Assembly (NCBI GenBank): GCA_003024785.1
Contig: PUQB01000333.1
Coordinates: 124,001-188,000, forward strand
Length of the DNA: 64,000 bases
DNA from: Selaginella tamariscina
Taxonomy: Eukaryota > Streptophyta > Lycopodiopsida > Selaginellales > Selaginellaceae
Direction of reading: 5' to 3'
The notes beneath the pieces are model-generated. The model made no database searches. It was not told the origin of the DNA and worked only from the letters and a program-made list of their open reading frames with translations. The translations under genes and the position numbers were made by a program. Below, one piece after another: positions 36,943 through 49,310 of this stretch (position 1 is its first letter; every line of letters begins with the position of its first letter).

Positions 36943-38857
36943 TTGTTTTCTTTCAAGAACCCTAATTCAAGCCTTGGCTATGGCGATATAAGTGTTCTTG
37001 TGGTGGGAGGCGGCGTGGGGGGACTAGCGGCATCAGGGATCCTGGCGAAGAATGGGATGAAAGTGACATTGCTGGAGAAGAATGCGTGTGTTGGCGGGCG
37101 TATGCAGTCGATGGATTGGTCGGATAGCCATGGTCGCAGCTTCAGATTCGATACTGGTCCTAGCCTCCTCCTTCTTCCTCAGTGTTACAGAGACGCATTC
37201 TCTGCTCTAGGTGCGTGCGTGCGTGTGGTTTCTAGATTGCATCTATTACGTTGCATTTCATCTCTTTCTATGTATGTATTTGTGTACAAGCACATGCATA
37301 GTAGACCCATTCATAGCATGTATGTGTATAACTATATACTTGTGTACGTTTGTTATATGATTCTCAATAGTTGGGTTAACACGAATACATATGAATAAAT
37401 GTGTGTGTGTGTGTGTACAGTCCATTTATCCGGATTCTATATGTGCATGTACGCACAATGTATGCAAAGATGCATTTTCGGTCTATATTACATATATATA
37501 TATATATAAACAAACATTATTTCTTTTAACTGTGATAGTACGTCTGAATGAATTAAAGACGTTAGCTTGCTCTGCTAGAGAGAGAGAGATGGGAAGTACA
37601 TAAGATCATCATTAGCATATATTGTATGTTCTTGCAAGCGTTCATATTTACTATTTACCTTTTATATTTAGGGGAGAATATCGAAGACTATGTAACTATA
37701 AAGAGAGTGGAGCCAGCAGCGTATAGAATATTCTTTGCAGAGCCAGGAGAACCACAGTCACTCGATTTACTATACGACGTCCAGAAGATGTGCTCTCAAT
37801 TGGAACACGTGGAAAAAGGATCTTCAGCAGAATATCTTCGTTTTCTTTATAATGCCAAGCAAGCTCTTGATAAGGTATACATATACCAAGTATTATATAC
37901 ACTTGATACAATATACGCTTGAATATGAAATATTTATGATTTATACATTACCAAGTATATTCACGAATCTACATCTATGTGAGTTTATAAACCACAAGCA
38001 CACACGCATGCAAGCCCATACAACCATACACGCACACATTATCAGCAAGGCTTCAACATAATTATTTCAACTAGTTATGTAAATAATAGTTATATCGATA
38101 TATCGATATCTTTATATTTTTGTAAGTTATACACTAGTTTTATACACATACAACTATACAAATAATACAATACACATTGGTTTAATAAACACGGTTTCGT
38201 CCTTTCCGCTTAATTATGTCATCACATACAATGTATTATGTTGTCGATACGATTATGTACTTGTAAGTTTCTAGATAACTAGACAATTATTTTAGCATGA
38301 TGTATTAAGTTGCGTTTATATGTCATAAGGTGTGTGTATATCTATATATCTATCTATCAATATAATGTATGTGTACATTCACACAAACATACATATACGC
38401 AGACATACACGTGGACACATGTCTATTAATATGTTTATTACATACTATTGTAGGGGACTGAAAATTTTATTGCAAAAGATTTCAGATCATTCTGGGAATA
38501 TGCGAATATTTTCTCGCTGATACCTTTGCTCAAACATCTTTCACCCTTTGAGCTTCTTGGACAACACCATTCAAGATTAAGTACTTACTTTAAACACCCA
38601 AATTACGTGCTTTATTCACATTCCAGGTATTACTATATATAATATTTATACCACACATATTTATATGTAAGCGTACATAGTATATATATAAGCTAATCAA
38701 AATGCTTTTATATGTATATGTATGTTATTGTGTATAGCATGTGTAGATAATTGGATATAATTAACCACACCTAATCAAGTATACACACACAGACACAACG
38801 CGTATATCACCATGTATGTAGTTTTAAAATCTCTCTCTCTCTCTCTCTCTCTCTCCA

Positions 38858-38901
<44 letters not shown>

Positions 38902-41273
38902 ATATATATATATATTATATATAAATATATATATATATATAATATATATAATATATATAATATTATATTAATATATATATATATATAGACACACACACAC
39001 ACACACACAAATATGCATATGTAGTATAATGCTTATCTACATGTGTCTTATATTTTTGTACATAATCGATAATATTCATATGTTAATTTGCTTTTATATT
39101 TTAGGACCTTTATGTTGGATTAACTCCTTAATAATGCACCTGGAGTATTAGTCTTCTAGCAGCTACAGAAATAACAGACGGTGTCTGGTATCCAATGGGA
39201 GGCTTTGGAAATATACGCGACGGTTTAACTGCTGCTGTTACAAAAGCCGGTGTCAAGATTAAACTTAACTTACCCGTTAAACAAATTAATCACAGACAAG
39301 GCAAGGTAAAGTAATAAACTAATTTTCCAGTTACATAGTATATAACATAATAATTACATGCATATGTATGTACGTATATTTGCATATCCTCTTTTTCTAT
39401 ATACACACACACACATGTAACTACATATATACACACACATTTAATTGTCTTAATTATCAGTTACTGAAGCCAGTGTTTACTGATTTATATGATATTAAAA
39501 GGTTAGAAGTGTTACACTCGAGAATGGCAGTGTTATAGAAGCCGACATAATCGTGGTTAATTGTGATCTGCCATACGTCTACAAGGATATTCTACAAAAT
39601 GAAGGTATATCTATCTTAATTAAGTTACGAAAGTTTATACATCACTGTTTGCCTATGTATGCATGTGTTCTTTATATATATATGCTTTCGTTATTCTAGT
39701 TTATGAGTGTTAACTCTTTGTTTTAAAACTTATACTGCACGTACCACGTAATGTATATACGTGCATACATCTTCATACTAAATAAGCTTTGAAAGAACTC
39801 GTCAGGATGGCGTGCCAAGTCACATTCACGAAAAATCGCAAACTCCAGATTCAGGTGAATAGTGTTACATTATTATACATTCATTGTGTGTTATGTAGGC
39901 GAGTATATAATATATATGTGCCCAGACATTTATATCCTTGTGTATGAATATATGTATATTTACTAAAAGAAACACGCGCGCGCGCGCACACACACACAGA
40001 GTCAACACTAATATGCTTAAGTATAAATATATCAAAGTATACTCATATATAATAGATGCATGTGTGTGTGGTATAAATTGCATTATTGTTACAGTGCTGT
40101 GTAATAGCGTTTAATTGGGCTTTAAGTACACGTATAGAAGGCCTTAATCACCACAATGTATTTCTCTCGGATCAGTATATAGATAGCTGGGTTCGAGCAT
40201 TTCTCCGGAATCTTTTCTGCAAAGACCGAATTTCTATGTTCACGCTCCCTCCAGAACAGATCCGACTTGTGCACCTCGGGTAACTCCTAACTTAACAATG
40301 TGTGTGTATGATAGTCTTGTTAACTAAATATACTGTGTGTAAGCATAGAATTATATAATGTGTATGTGTTTCGGTGTATGCACTTGTTATATATTAAAGT
40401 CGGTCAAATACGACTGTAAGCATGAAAGAACTGACGGGTAGTTCTGTTATACAGCCCCTCCCTTAATCTCAATTAAGTAAGCTAATTACATTAATGATTT
40501 TATATGCATATAGAGGATATAAATAAAGAAGACGGTTAATGCATTTCATCTATATGCAGATTTGGTATATGTAAATTTTCTTAAATACACGTTATTTTCC
40601 TGGTTTTTAGTATTTGCCAATTAATCAAGTTTTAATTAATTACCTATACAAAAAGAGGGGCTGTATACCATAATCGCCCCTAAGGATATATGTTTGTCAC
40701 TCACATATACACCCTGACATATGTATATATTATGTTATGATATATTTCAATATTAATTTATATGTAAACAGATGGAGATGCATTAACAGTGCTTTTACCT
40801 GTGGCAAACCTTGGTGAAGGATATGCACAAGGCAAGTCGGAAAACGATATCAGCATGATCAATGCAGGGAGAAGAGCAGTATTACAAACCTTAAGCTCGG
40901 CAGGACTTGGGAACATTAAAGAGTTTATCCTTAACGAGACCGTATACACACCGTATAACTGGCAGTCTTTATACAATCTACAACATGGTGCTGCATTTGG
41001 ACTTTCACATGACTTCTTCCAGCTCGCGTACGTATTTAATTATTATTTCAACTTCATTATAATATTTATTGATATATTTTTACTAAATATGCTAATTAAT
41101 CATATATATTTTATGCTTTTTAAAGGTATTTTCGGCCAGATATTGCGGAGCCACATATAAAGGGAGTTTATTTTGTGGGTGCATCAACGAGACCAGGTAA
41201 TGGCGTACCTCTTGTTCTTATGGGTGCAAAACTTACTGCAGAACGTATATTAGAACACTATTATAATCAATAA
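36943..41273 (+). CDS. CrtI/CRTISO-family FAD-dependent oxidoreductase (phytoene desaturase-like)
   Basis: Nine exons are visible: about 36943(or 36959)-37210, 37672-37874, 38454-38626, 39105-39305, 39502-39604, about 39806-39854, 40095-40279, 40772-41027, 41126-41273, nearly all with GT...AG borders. Exon 1 holds the dinucleotide-binding signature VLVVGGGVGGLAASGILAK plus LEKNACVGGRM and FDTGPSLLLLP, all typical of CrtI/CRTISO flavoproteins. Exon 4 has YPMGGFG and exon 5 the ADIIVVNCDLPY segment; exon 8 holds VLLPVANLGEG. The last exon carries GVYFVGASTRPGNGVPLVLMGAKL, the C-terminal FAD-binding signature. The family desaturates or isomerises carotenoids in plastid or membrane. No ATG or transit peptide is seen at the 5' end, so a first exon may lie upstream of 36.9 kb. 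One-base breaks occur at about 38600, 39125, 39150, 40195 and near the exon 7/8 border. Exact substrate not inferable. Confidence 0.88.
38831..39009 (+). repeat. Compound microsatellite in CrtI-like intron 3
   Basis: A (TC) run, a (TATC) run, long (TA) tracts and a (CA) run follow each other. Such tracts are prone to length errors and to real length variation. Confidence 0.95.
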
Positions 41274-41690
41274 CGATGATTACAAACCATCTATAATATG
41301 CATACATATTACACACACACACACACACACATAGAAAGCAGGTATAAACTTCGTGTGTAACCTCATTATATTTATTAAACCACTTTCTGTGACCCAATAT
41401 TAGCATAATAAATTTATTATTAAAGTCGATAACATTGATATGATGTGTGTTATATATAAATGATTAAATACACTAAACATACATATATATTTGATTTCAA
41501 CATGATACTCTTTTTCAGCAGTTGGTCATATCATTGGACGAAAAGGAAAAAAGAAAGAGAATATGCGAATATTTCTGACGGAGACTGTTAAAGATCATAG
41601 CCGTTCATTTTGAAAACGATAAATGTAGGGTTTTAGAAGCTATGGGGTTCTATTAGGGCAGCAGAATGTGACCGTGTTCTTCACAGTGCG
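41274..41690. other. Spacer between CrtI-like gene and ftsZ
   Basis: It begins with the 3' untranslated region of the CrtI-like gene, with a (CA) run at 41313-41331. From about 41540 the composition becomes purine-rich and coding-like, which probably marks the ftsZ transcript leader. Confidence 0.45.
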
Positions 41691-42120
41691 GTGAAATGCT
41701 GTCACAGAAATGTGGCTTCGCATCTCTTTGTGCGAGAAAATCGGACATTTCTTCCTCAGATTCAAGCAAGTTTCATACAAAACCGAGATTTCATGCACGG
41801 ACTCAAGCAGGTTCCATGGGGCGGCGAGGATGAGTGCGGGTTTCTACAAGAAGACCAAGGATCAGAGCTATCCGATTCAAACAGGTTTCATGGTGAATAC
41901 GAGATTTCTTACCCTGGGGCTGCGAGGATGAATGCGGGTTTCCACAATGGGAGAATCACTCGGCGCTGCTGTTCAGCGATGCTATCCGAGGTCTCTTTGC
42001 TCGGATTCAAGCAGGTTTCATGAAAAACCGGCCCTATAAGCAAGTTTCATGGCGCTGGGAGGATGAATGCGGGTTTCTACAAGCCGAACGAGATGAGGGT
42101 CACACGGCGGTGTTGTGTAG
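41690..42120 (+). repeat. Imperfect tandem repeats in the ftsZ leader or N-terminal region
   Basis: ATTCAAGCAGGTTTCATG-like strings occur about five times, and GAGGATGAATGCGGGTTTC three times, along with two copies of CACTCGGCGCTG/CACACGGCGGTG. The last repeat supplies the apparent ATG and first codons (MNAGFYK) of ftsZ. Other copies read RMNAGFHNGR-ITRRCC and so on, so the repeat may lengthen or multiply the transit-peptide start. Confidence 0.75.
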
Positions 42121-44511
42121 CGGTGCTAGAAGCGATAGGCATGGATGCTGCAAGGATTAAGGTGATTGGGATTGGTGGAGGTGGGAATAATGCTGTCAAT
42201 CGCATGATTGTAGTGGGCTTCAGGTGGGTAAATCTCATGTCATAATAAAAATGATAGTATGTATGTGCATTCATATGGTACAGTTTATGTGGTAAGCGTA
42301 TTTCTAAAAATGTTGTAACATTATCTCTTTGGATAACGGAACATTATATTCATATGCACATCGTAATTGAAACTTGTATGTTTACTTTTCAGGGGGTTGA
42401 TTTCTGGGCCATAAACACTGACGCACAAGCGCTTGTGCAATCTTCTGCTACGCATCGTTTGCAGATTGGAGAAGAACTAACACGGGGACTCGGTAAGAGA
42501 TAGTTTATTTTCCTTGTTTTGATTTGTGTGTGTACGCTCGCTCGCGTTATGCATCTGTCTCTCATTTTTCCTTGTCTATGGTTCTTATATTCACACATGT
42601 ATATAACAACGATTTGTTTAGAACCGGTGGAAATCCGAGCCTAGGTGAAGAGGCTGCCGAGGAATCTAGAGAGGATATAAAAGTGGCAGTTTCTGACTCG
42701 GATCTCGTTTTTATCACCGCAGGTATATGTATACACACACATGCATGCGATTTTACTTAACCTTATATATGACTATTAGGAATGGGTGGGGGAACAGGCT
42801 CTGGAGCTGCACCAGTTGTTGCTCGTTTATCTAAAGAGAAGGGACAACTTACTGTTGGAGTTGTTACTTACCCTTTCACATTCGAAGGAAGACGGAGGTC
42901 ACAACAGGTAAGTATGAGTACACAACATCACATGCATAAATATGTGTTGTGGGCTTGTATTGTGTGAAGTTCTTACATGGTTGCGTAATATTATATTTAT
43001 TTACTGCATAACTAACGTATATAATTTATGATTAGGCTGTGGATGCGATTGACCGGTTAAGGAGCAACGTGGATACACTCATTGTGATACCAAAATGATA
43101 GGCTTCTGGACGTTGTCCAAGAACACACTCCTCTCCAGGATGCGTTCCTTCTCGCAGATGATGTTCTCAGGCAGGGTGTTCAAGGCATTTCCGACATAAT
43201 TACTGTAAGTTTAACACTTGAGTTTGTTTATGACGTATGCGTGTTTTGTAATTGTGCCTCTATGCAAGTTTAACTGTGAGTATACTCATCATGTATATTT
43301 TGTACCTGGGTATGTTTCCGTTGTGTATATTTATGCGTATGTAATTTCATCTCTTGTGTGTATTGCATGCTTCCATGTTAATGTACGTGTTTTTGGAATT
43401 CAAAATAAGTCTGAAAATTTTCGTCGTGTACATCGAGCTATTCTCGTGGCGTATGTGTTATGTGTGCATATATTACACAAACACACACACTCTAAACTCA
43501 AGTATGTCTACCTGTACTTATGGGATATATAGATTAGACACGTTGTCCAATAGACCAACATACACAACACGCACACACGCACAATGTATATACACAAAGC
43601 ATGTAAAATGTAGATATGTAGATTCCTACAAATAGATGCCGGTTGCATGTATAAGTGGATACAGATAAGACGTTTGTACTTACGTGCAACAACTTTATAG
43701 GACATTTATGGACACACCCAGGACATAGACAGACACGCGTCTTCTGAGTGTGTTATTTCCTGTATATTGTGTGTGCGTGTGTGTTTGTGTAATATATGTT
43801 TATTGGTTGCAGATTCCGGACTAGTTAAATGGACTTCGCAGACGTCAAAGCAGTCATGACAAACTCTGGTACGGCAATGCTTGGAGTCGGAACGGCAAGT
43901 GGTAAAACCGCGCAGAGGAGGCTGCTCAACAGGCTACATCTGCACCGTTGATTGAGAGATCGATCGAGAGTGCAACTGGAGTTGTGTATAACATTACTGG
44001 TGGACGCGATTTGACGCTTCAAGAGGTCAACAGAGTTTCACAGGCAAGTGTGTTATATATACGCATACATGCATAAGTGGATACATTGATGAGTGTGTGT
44101 GCGCGCGCGTTTACGGATGATAATGCATACACAGAGGATTGTGTGTGTGAGTAGAGAGAGAGGCATATCTTTTATAATATTGTTTTGCATACAGGTAGTG
44201 ACTGGTTTGGCAGATCCATCAGCAAACATAATATTCGGTGCGGTGGTGGACGAGAGATATAATGGTGAAATTCACGTCACGATAATCGCAACGGGGTTTT
44301 CACAGAGTTTTCAGAAAACCATATTTGATCCAAAAGCCGCGTCTAACACTACTCCAGAAGTCAAGAAAAAGGTATGTATTTTATCCATTCATATACATAT
44401 GCATATATTCGTGGTGTGTATGATGTATGTACGTGTTTCTAGGTGGTAGAACAGCTTCCTTGGAAACGTGGTGTTCCTGTTTCATCCAGATTTGCACAAG
44501 GTTTACGATAA
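42063..44511 (+). CDS. ftsZ: Plastid-type FtsZ (FtsZ1-like) division GTPase
   Basis: Tubulin-like GTPase that forms the chloroplast division ring. Eight exons: 42063-42227, 42393-42492, 42622-42722, 42780-42907, 43036-43204, 43813-44043, 44195-44371, 44443-44511. Motifs in order: [30 protein letters not shown], the tubulin signature [54 protein letters not shown], and [21 protein letters not shown] (T7/synergy region), ending [31 protein letters not shown]. The GSGAAP and RLLDV features favour the FtsZ1 rather than FtsZ2 group. The intron after exon 6 uses a GC donor (CAG|GCAAGT). One-base breaks occur near 42622, 43094, 43817-43830 and 43906. The N-terminus is short; start taken from the only in-frame ATG. 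Confidence 0.93.
44044..44194 (+). other. GC-AG intron in ftsZ
   Basis: Protein continuity [13 protein letters not shown] places the border at CAG|GCAAGT, with acceptor CATACAG. The GC donor with otherwise perfect flanking bases is the known minor class of U2 introns. Confidence 0.75.
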
Positions 44512-46207
44512 AGATTACTTCTTTTAAGTTGTTTAAACTAGTATTATCTGTATGCCTGTACTAGGAGCATATTAATGTCTTATTTATTAATTAAAACATG
44601 CTCGATGCCTTAGTGCCTTTCTCAGCTGTCTTTCTGAGCAGTTTCTGTATGTATATGTCAAGTCTGTATACACACACGCACTCGCACGCACGGACACACA
44701 CACACGTGTTGTTCAAAGTATGCGTTCTCTATGCTGTGTTAATGTATTTAAGTAGAAAACTTAAAATTTGAAATATTCAGAAAATCACTAAATTTTAATT
44801 ACATCGTTTTTACCAAATAACGGTGATAACGTTGGCATGTCACTTAAGCATTAACTTAATTTTATTATCTTATGATTTTTAATTAGATAAATATATTAAT
44901 TAATGTATTTAAGATAAATTAAGCTTCACAAGTGTGAGAAAATGTGTACATACATGCATGTGATGTACATCTATGGAACAAATATATAAATAAAAAACAT
45001 ATATGCACATATATTCAAAAAGATAAATTCATACAAGGGAATATACTTTATTTGTTCGTAAGATATCTTAATGCTTTTAATTTTATAAAATTATATATAA
45101 TTCACATGCAAACTTGCTTGATAATTAATAATTTCATTATTTAATTAGTATTTATTAATAAATCGTAATTATTGTTAATATATTTATATTAAGCTTTTAA
45201 ATCTATTTAGTCTTTTTAATTGTGTTTAATTAATATTTTTTTTAAATCAGCAAAGTATGAATTCATTTTACTGTATATGTTGTACATGTAAACCCACCAA
45301 GTTTTTCCAATATATCCTCAAAATTTTTAAAACTATATCTTATTTTCTTTTTAAAAATTTAAATATTTTCTCTAAACATAATAAATTAGAATATACCAAG
45401 TCAGTTTACCATAAATAAGTTTAAATATAAAGATTTTAACCATTATAAAAAATTTAAAATAGAAAAACATTAAAAAAATTAAATGAAACAAATTATATTA
45501 AAGTTATATGCTATTTCTATAAAATGTTAATATAGATATTTATTTAATCAAATCCAAAGATTAGTCACTTTATTTAATAAAATATTCTTGCTATTTATTA
45601 TTGTGTTCGAATTTCAAATGATAAAATAAAATATATTAATTAATGTATATAATTTAAATGTTATACTTAATGTAAGAAAATAGTAGTAATAATCTTTAAA
45701 TAGCTATATTATATTTGTACTATATACGTCTTAATTAACTATGTTTTGGAGTTAAATGTTATAAATTACAAATTAATAATGAATTTATATATTTTGTAAA
45801 AATACATTTTATTAAAGTGTATGAAGTTCTCATATTTTATAAAATATAATTTTAAAAACTTCATATAATATATATGTAAGTAGGAAAAATTCATATATAT
45901 ATATGCTAAATTACGAGCTATATAGACAGCGTATGTAAACGTACGTACTGTGACAATAATAAAGCAAATATACAACATGATAATGTGCATTTCAGCATTA
46001 TTTCTTCGTATATATATATTCATTTTTATTTATTTAATTTTTTCAATTTTAGGAAAAACATACACATCTCTTCAGATAGGAATATTTGGTGAATATACAA
46101 AATATGCAAGTGAAAAGTGAAATATATAGTGTCTTAAACAGTAGCACATAGAAAACAACAAGTGCCAAACATAAACAAATAAGCAACAGTGACTATGATA
46201 TTCTCTT
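44512..46207. other. AT-rich spacer with two dispersed repeat segments
   Basis: About 44800-44960 resembles 320-420 and the complement of 2000-2110. About 45290-45700 resembles the complement of the kinase-like upstream region (compare 50790-51200 and 15700-16110). Open frames here are AT-rich low-complexity and not supported as genes. Confidence 0.5.
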
Positions 46208-47053
46208 CTAATCAATTCGCCTCTTCTTGCTCTCACTTCCATCGGCATCAGATGTGTCATCGTAGCCTTCGTCAGTTTCAGAACTCTCGGATTCACTTAC
46301 CCCAAGACGATCAGCTGTGAAACATTCAGATGTTATATCCTCTACCAGTTCGGGGCGGTACGCGGCACCACCTCGAGGAAGCTATCTCGAAAGGCTTCAT
46401 ACAGACTTGTACCTGGTCGTGGAAGCAACTGATTTTCATGTAGATCCAAAATCGACTTGCAGATGCCCTCGCCACTTGTTCAGAAGAAACATCTCGGGCT
46501 GGCTTACAGAAGCCAAAATCAATCAAATAAAGTCCTGCACTACAACGAACCAACTCACATCATTAAAGTCATACCCTTTGATGAAGAACATTTCTGCAAA
46601 TAACCTGCCGAGCTCGCTTATCACTTGATTCAAATCATAACCTGTCAAAACGTCACGAGAACCTCTAAAGAAAGCTCTCTCAGCATCATAAAGTCTCTCC
46701 ATTATGATGAAGGGCTGCCTAACTTTGTACTTTAGCCAAGGTAAGTATTCAAGATCTATCAAGCCGTGGGTTTCTTCAGAGGCATAAAACTTCCACACTT
46801 CCCCATGCACCACACACTCTAGGAACATTGATAGTTCCTCCTGCAACCTCAAATGCAGCTACCTGTGCAGCAGCTTCTTCCTTGTAATCTATTTGTGTAT
46901 ATGTATCAATAACCTTCAAGCATACTTCTCACTCACTCCGAAAACACCGTCACTTGCACGGCCAATTCCAATCAGAGGAGGCTTCAGAACTTCACTGCCT
47001 TTCACCTCGTCGTCTTCTGAAGAACCCGACGCATTCGAATCCCGTGATCCCAT
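46208..47053 (-). pseudogene. Kinase-like family, copy B (fullest copy, several frameshifts)
   Basis: Start MGSRDSNASGSSEDDE at 47053 and end SESKKRRID stop at 46208 define a protein of roughly 280 residues. Segments: acidic N-terminus, PPLIGIGRASDGVFGVSEK (Gly-rich loop-like), YLPWLKYKVRQPFIIMERLYD, GYDFNDV, YLIDFGFCKPARDVSSEQVA with an intact IDFG, then a C-terminal acidic tail DEGYDDTSDADGS followed by a basic KKRR, which could be a nuclear signal. Frame breaks near 46918, 46810, 46550 and 46470. The IDFG and the glycine loop support a divergent kinase-like fold (inference); the catalytic-loop region lacks HRD. Family unidentified. Divergent neighbour of copy C, 4.9 kb away. Confidence 0.5.
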
Positions 47054-48600
47054 TCCTAATAAGTTAAAATTCACCAATCTGCAAAACGTGAAAGTAAAAG
47101 AGAAGTAAACCAAGTAAACACACACACACTTTGATACGAGAGATTGAAATTACCTGTTTTCTTGGCGGACACCGTCCAGATGAACTTGTCAGGTAAACAC
47201 TTAAGCAATGATCATTGGGAGATTACGAAGCTTTTACAGGTTTGTAAGCAAGCAGCTGATGCAACAATGATCGTTTGAGAGCCAGTTGTTCCTCACGGCA
47301 ACAATGATCCTACGGCCTCAAATAGGAAACGTGGCCGATTGTAACACTAAAACTGGTTTTTCAAGGACAAGCTGTGGTAAGTCGATGGGACAATAACCAC
47401 AGTGACAAACAAGACAAAGACAAGTATTCAAAAATAAAAATTTATGCTTTCTTTTATTGTATACTTGAGATATAATAATTTACTTTGATTAATTAAATAT
47501 TCGCCACCTTGATTATTTAAATTTAAAGACTCACTGTTCCGTTTAAATAATGCTTTATAACATTACCTCTTTATATATATCTATATATATATATAGAATA
47601 TTATTAATAACATGCGCCTGATTATTCTGACTCTACAGTATTCCCGGACACCGCTTGCAAGAAAAAACAGTTACACGATTACATTGTTAAAGCAACACCT
47701 ACACATATAAGAATATACGGTCTCATGTTTACAATTAACACTGTATTTCTGTTTGAGATTAGATTTACAAAATAAACTTATTTACTAAGTTACTCCTCTA
47801 CTCACAACAAAGACCATAGACCATTACACAATATAATAAAATCATATTTCATAAGCTAAAAACTTGATATGATACATGTATAAAATTATATATAGTCATA
47901 CATAAAGTAAATTTACAATAATGAGTTTGTAATCAAAATAAATAGACTAAAATAATTATTGACATAGTTCTTATTTAAATTTATTAGGTTAAATCTCATA
48001 TGATATTTAACACTAGGAAAATTAGATATAGAAGCGAAGTTTCCATATTTCAAAATTTTAAAAACTGTGTTTTTTTTTAAGATTTATAATTTTTTTTAAC
48101 ATAATAAATTGATAAACAGTATATATAGCTTTCTTATTTTATTATAACAAAGTCAGTTTTACCATAAATAATTTTAAATAACATTAACATATAAATTTTA
48201 ATTATTAACTTTAAGAAAAAAAAGAAACAAAATTATTTCCAAATTTATATACTATTTGTAAAATGTTTAATATAAATATTTACTTAATCAAGTCCAAATA
48301 TTAGTCACTTTATTTAAAATTTAATGAAATATTTGTTATTTTATTTAAATGTGTTGGAATTTTAAATGAAATAGAATGATATAATTAAGTTGTATATTTA
48401 ATATATATAAATTATTTTGAAATAATATATATATATATATATATAAATATACTCTATAATTCTAAATACATAAATCGAGAGTTGAAATATTTACGTCCTC
48501 TTACAATTGTTAACAATATATCTAGATCAAAGTGAACGCTGTGTAGCGCGTGCTTTGGGAAACATGCAAAGCTTTATAGTGAGTTTCTTCTGTGCTTTAT
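47054..48600 (-). repeat. Inverted duplication, arm B: leader and upstream region of kinase-like copy B
   Basis: Read on the minus strand, this runs parallel to 50380-51976 before copy C. The leader intron (AACAG|GTAATTTCAATCTC), GAGGCCGTAGGATCATTGTTG, the AT-rich block (TAAATCTCATATGATATTTAACACTAGGAAA on the plus strand at about 47990-48025) and the outer segment (GATCAAAGTGAACGCTGTGT near 48530) all recur. A small (TA) repeat at 48425 interrupts it. Confidence 0.7.
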
Positions 48601-49310
48601 GTATTTTTATATATAAAAACATATATTAACACTCTATATAGATGCATAAATAACTAAATAAAAATATAATCTTGCTTTGTTAAACTGGTAATTATTTCAC
48701 ATAAACAGCAATACATATATATATAATATAACCTCTTAATCTTCCTGAGCATGTACCAGTAAGTTAATTAATCAAGTTAATGTTAAAGCTGCAGTCAGCA
48801 TCTAATGATCTTCCTGAGCATACCAATAAGCTATTTAATCACAGTCAATGTTACAGCTGCAGTCACATCTACAAAGGAACTCTTTGGTAGAAGTTTCACC
48901 GATTACCGGATTACGAGAGTTGACACTGGTTGCGCGGTGAAATCTGGTCTGCTCAAGACACATCCACACGGGTACATCTCGAAACCTAAGGAACTCGAGG
49001 CAGTTTGGAGTGCAGTGTGCCGGAGTTATCATTCATTCCTTGTAAGAACCAATGCAGAATGCATTCGGCAAAAACTAAATCAACCTAAACACTAGCATGT
49101 ATAACTATGTGACAAACCATAGTTAGGAGTTCTGGATTCTAAAATGGGACATACGAGTGGTAGAACTTGCAACGGAAAGAGGCCTCACATGAGCACTGTT
49201 GAAAAACTACGGATCATCCTACATGTCAACAAGGAAATACCACTTATTCTGGATAGCATCCTGCCATTCATATAACAAACATGAATAGTATACGCCAGTA
49301 AAATTTATAT
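48601..49310 (+). other. Centre of the inverted duplication; unassigned ORF at 48805-49095
   Basis: An open frame at 48805-49095 contains ELFGRSFTDYRITRVDTGC and KELEAVWSAVCRSYHSF, with composition closer to coding than to the AT-rich flanks. Parts (about 48870-48935) match 62815-62905. I do not recognise it, and it may be part of a mobile element. Confidence 0.3.

Noticed and set aside
43218-43705. ORFs of about 65-104 codons inside an ftsZ intron
   Set aside because: Cys/Tyr/His-rich composition comes from TGTGTA-type intron sequence; the region is bounded by good splice sites.
36943-44511. Organellar (plastid) origin of the CrtI-like and ftsZ region
   Set aside because: Multiple spliceosomal introns, microsatellites and transposons show nuclear DNA; plastid function is inferred only for the products.
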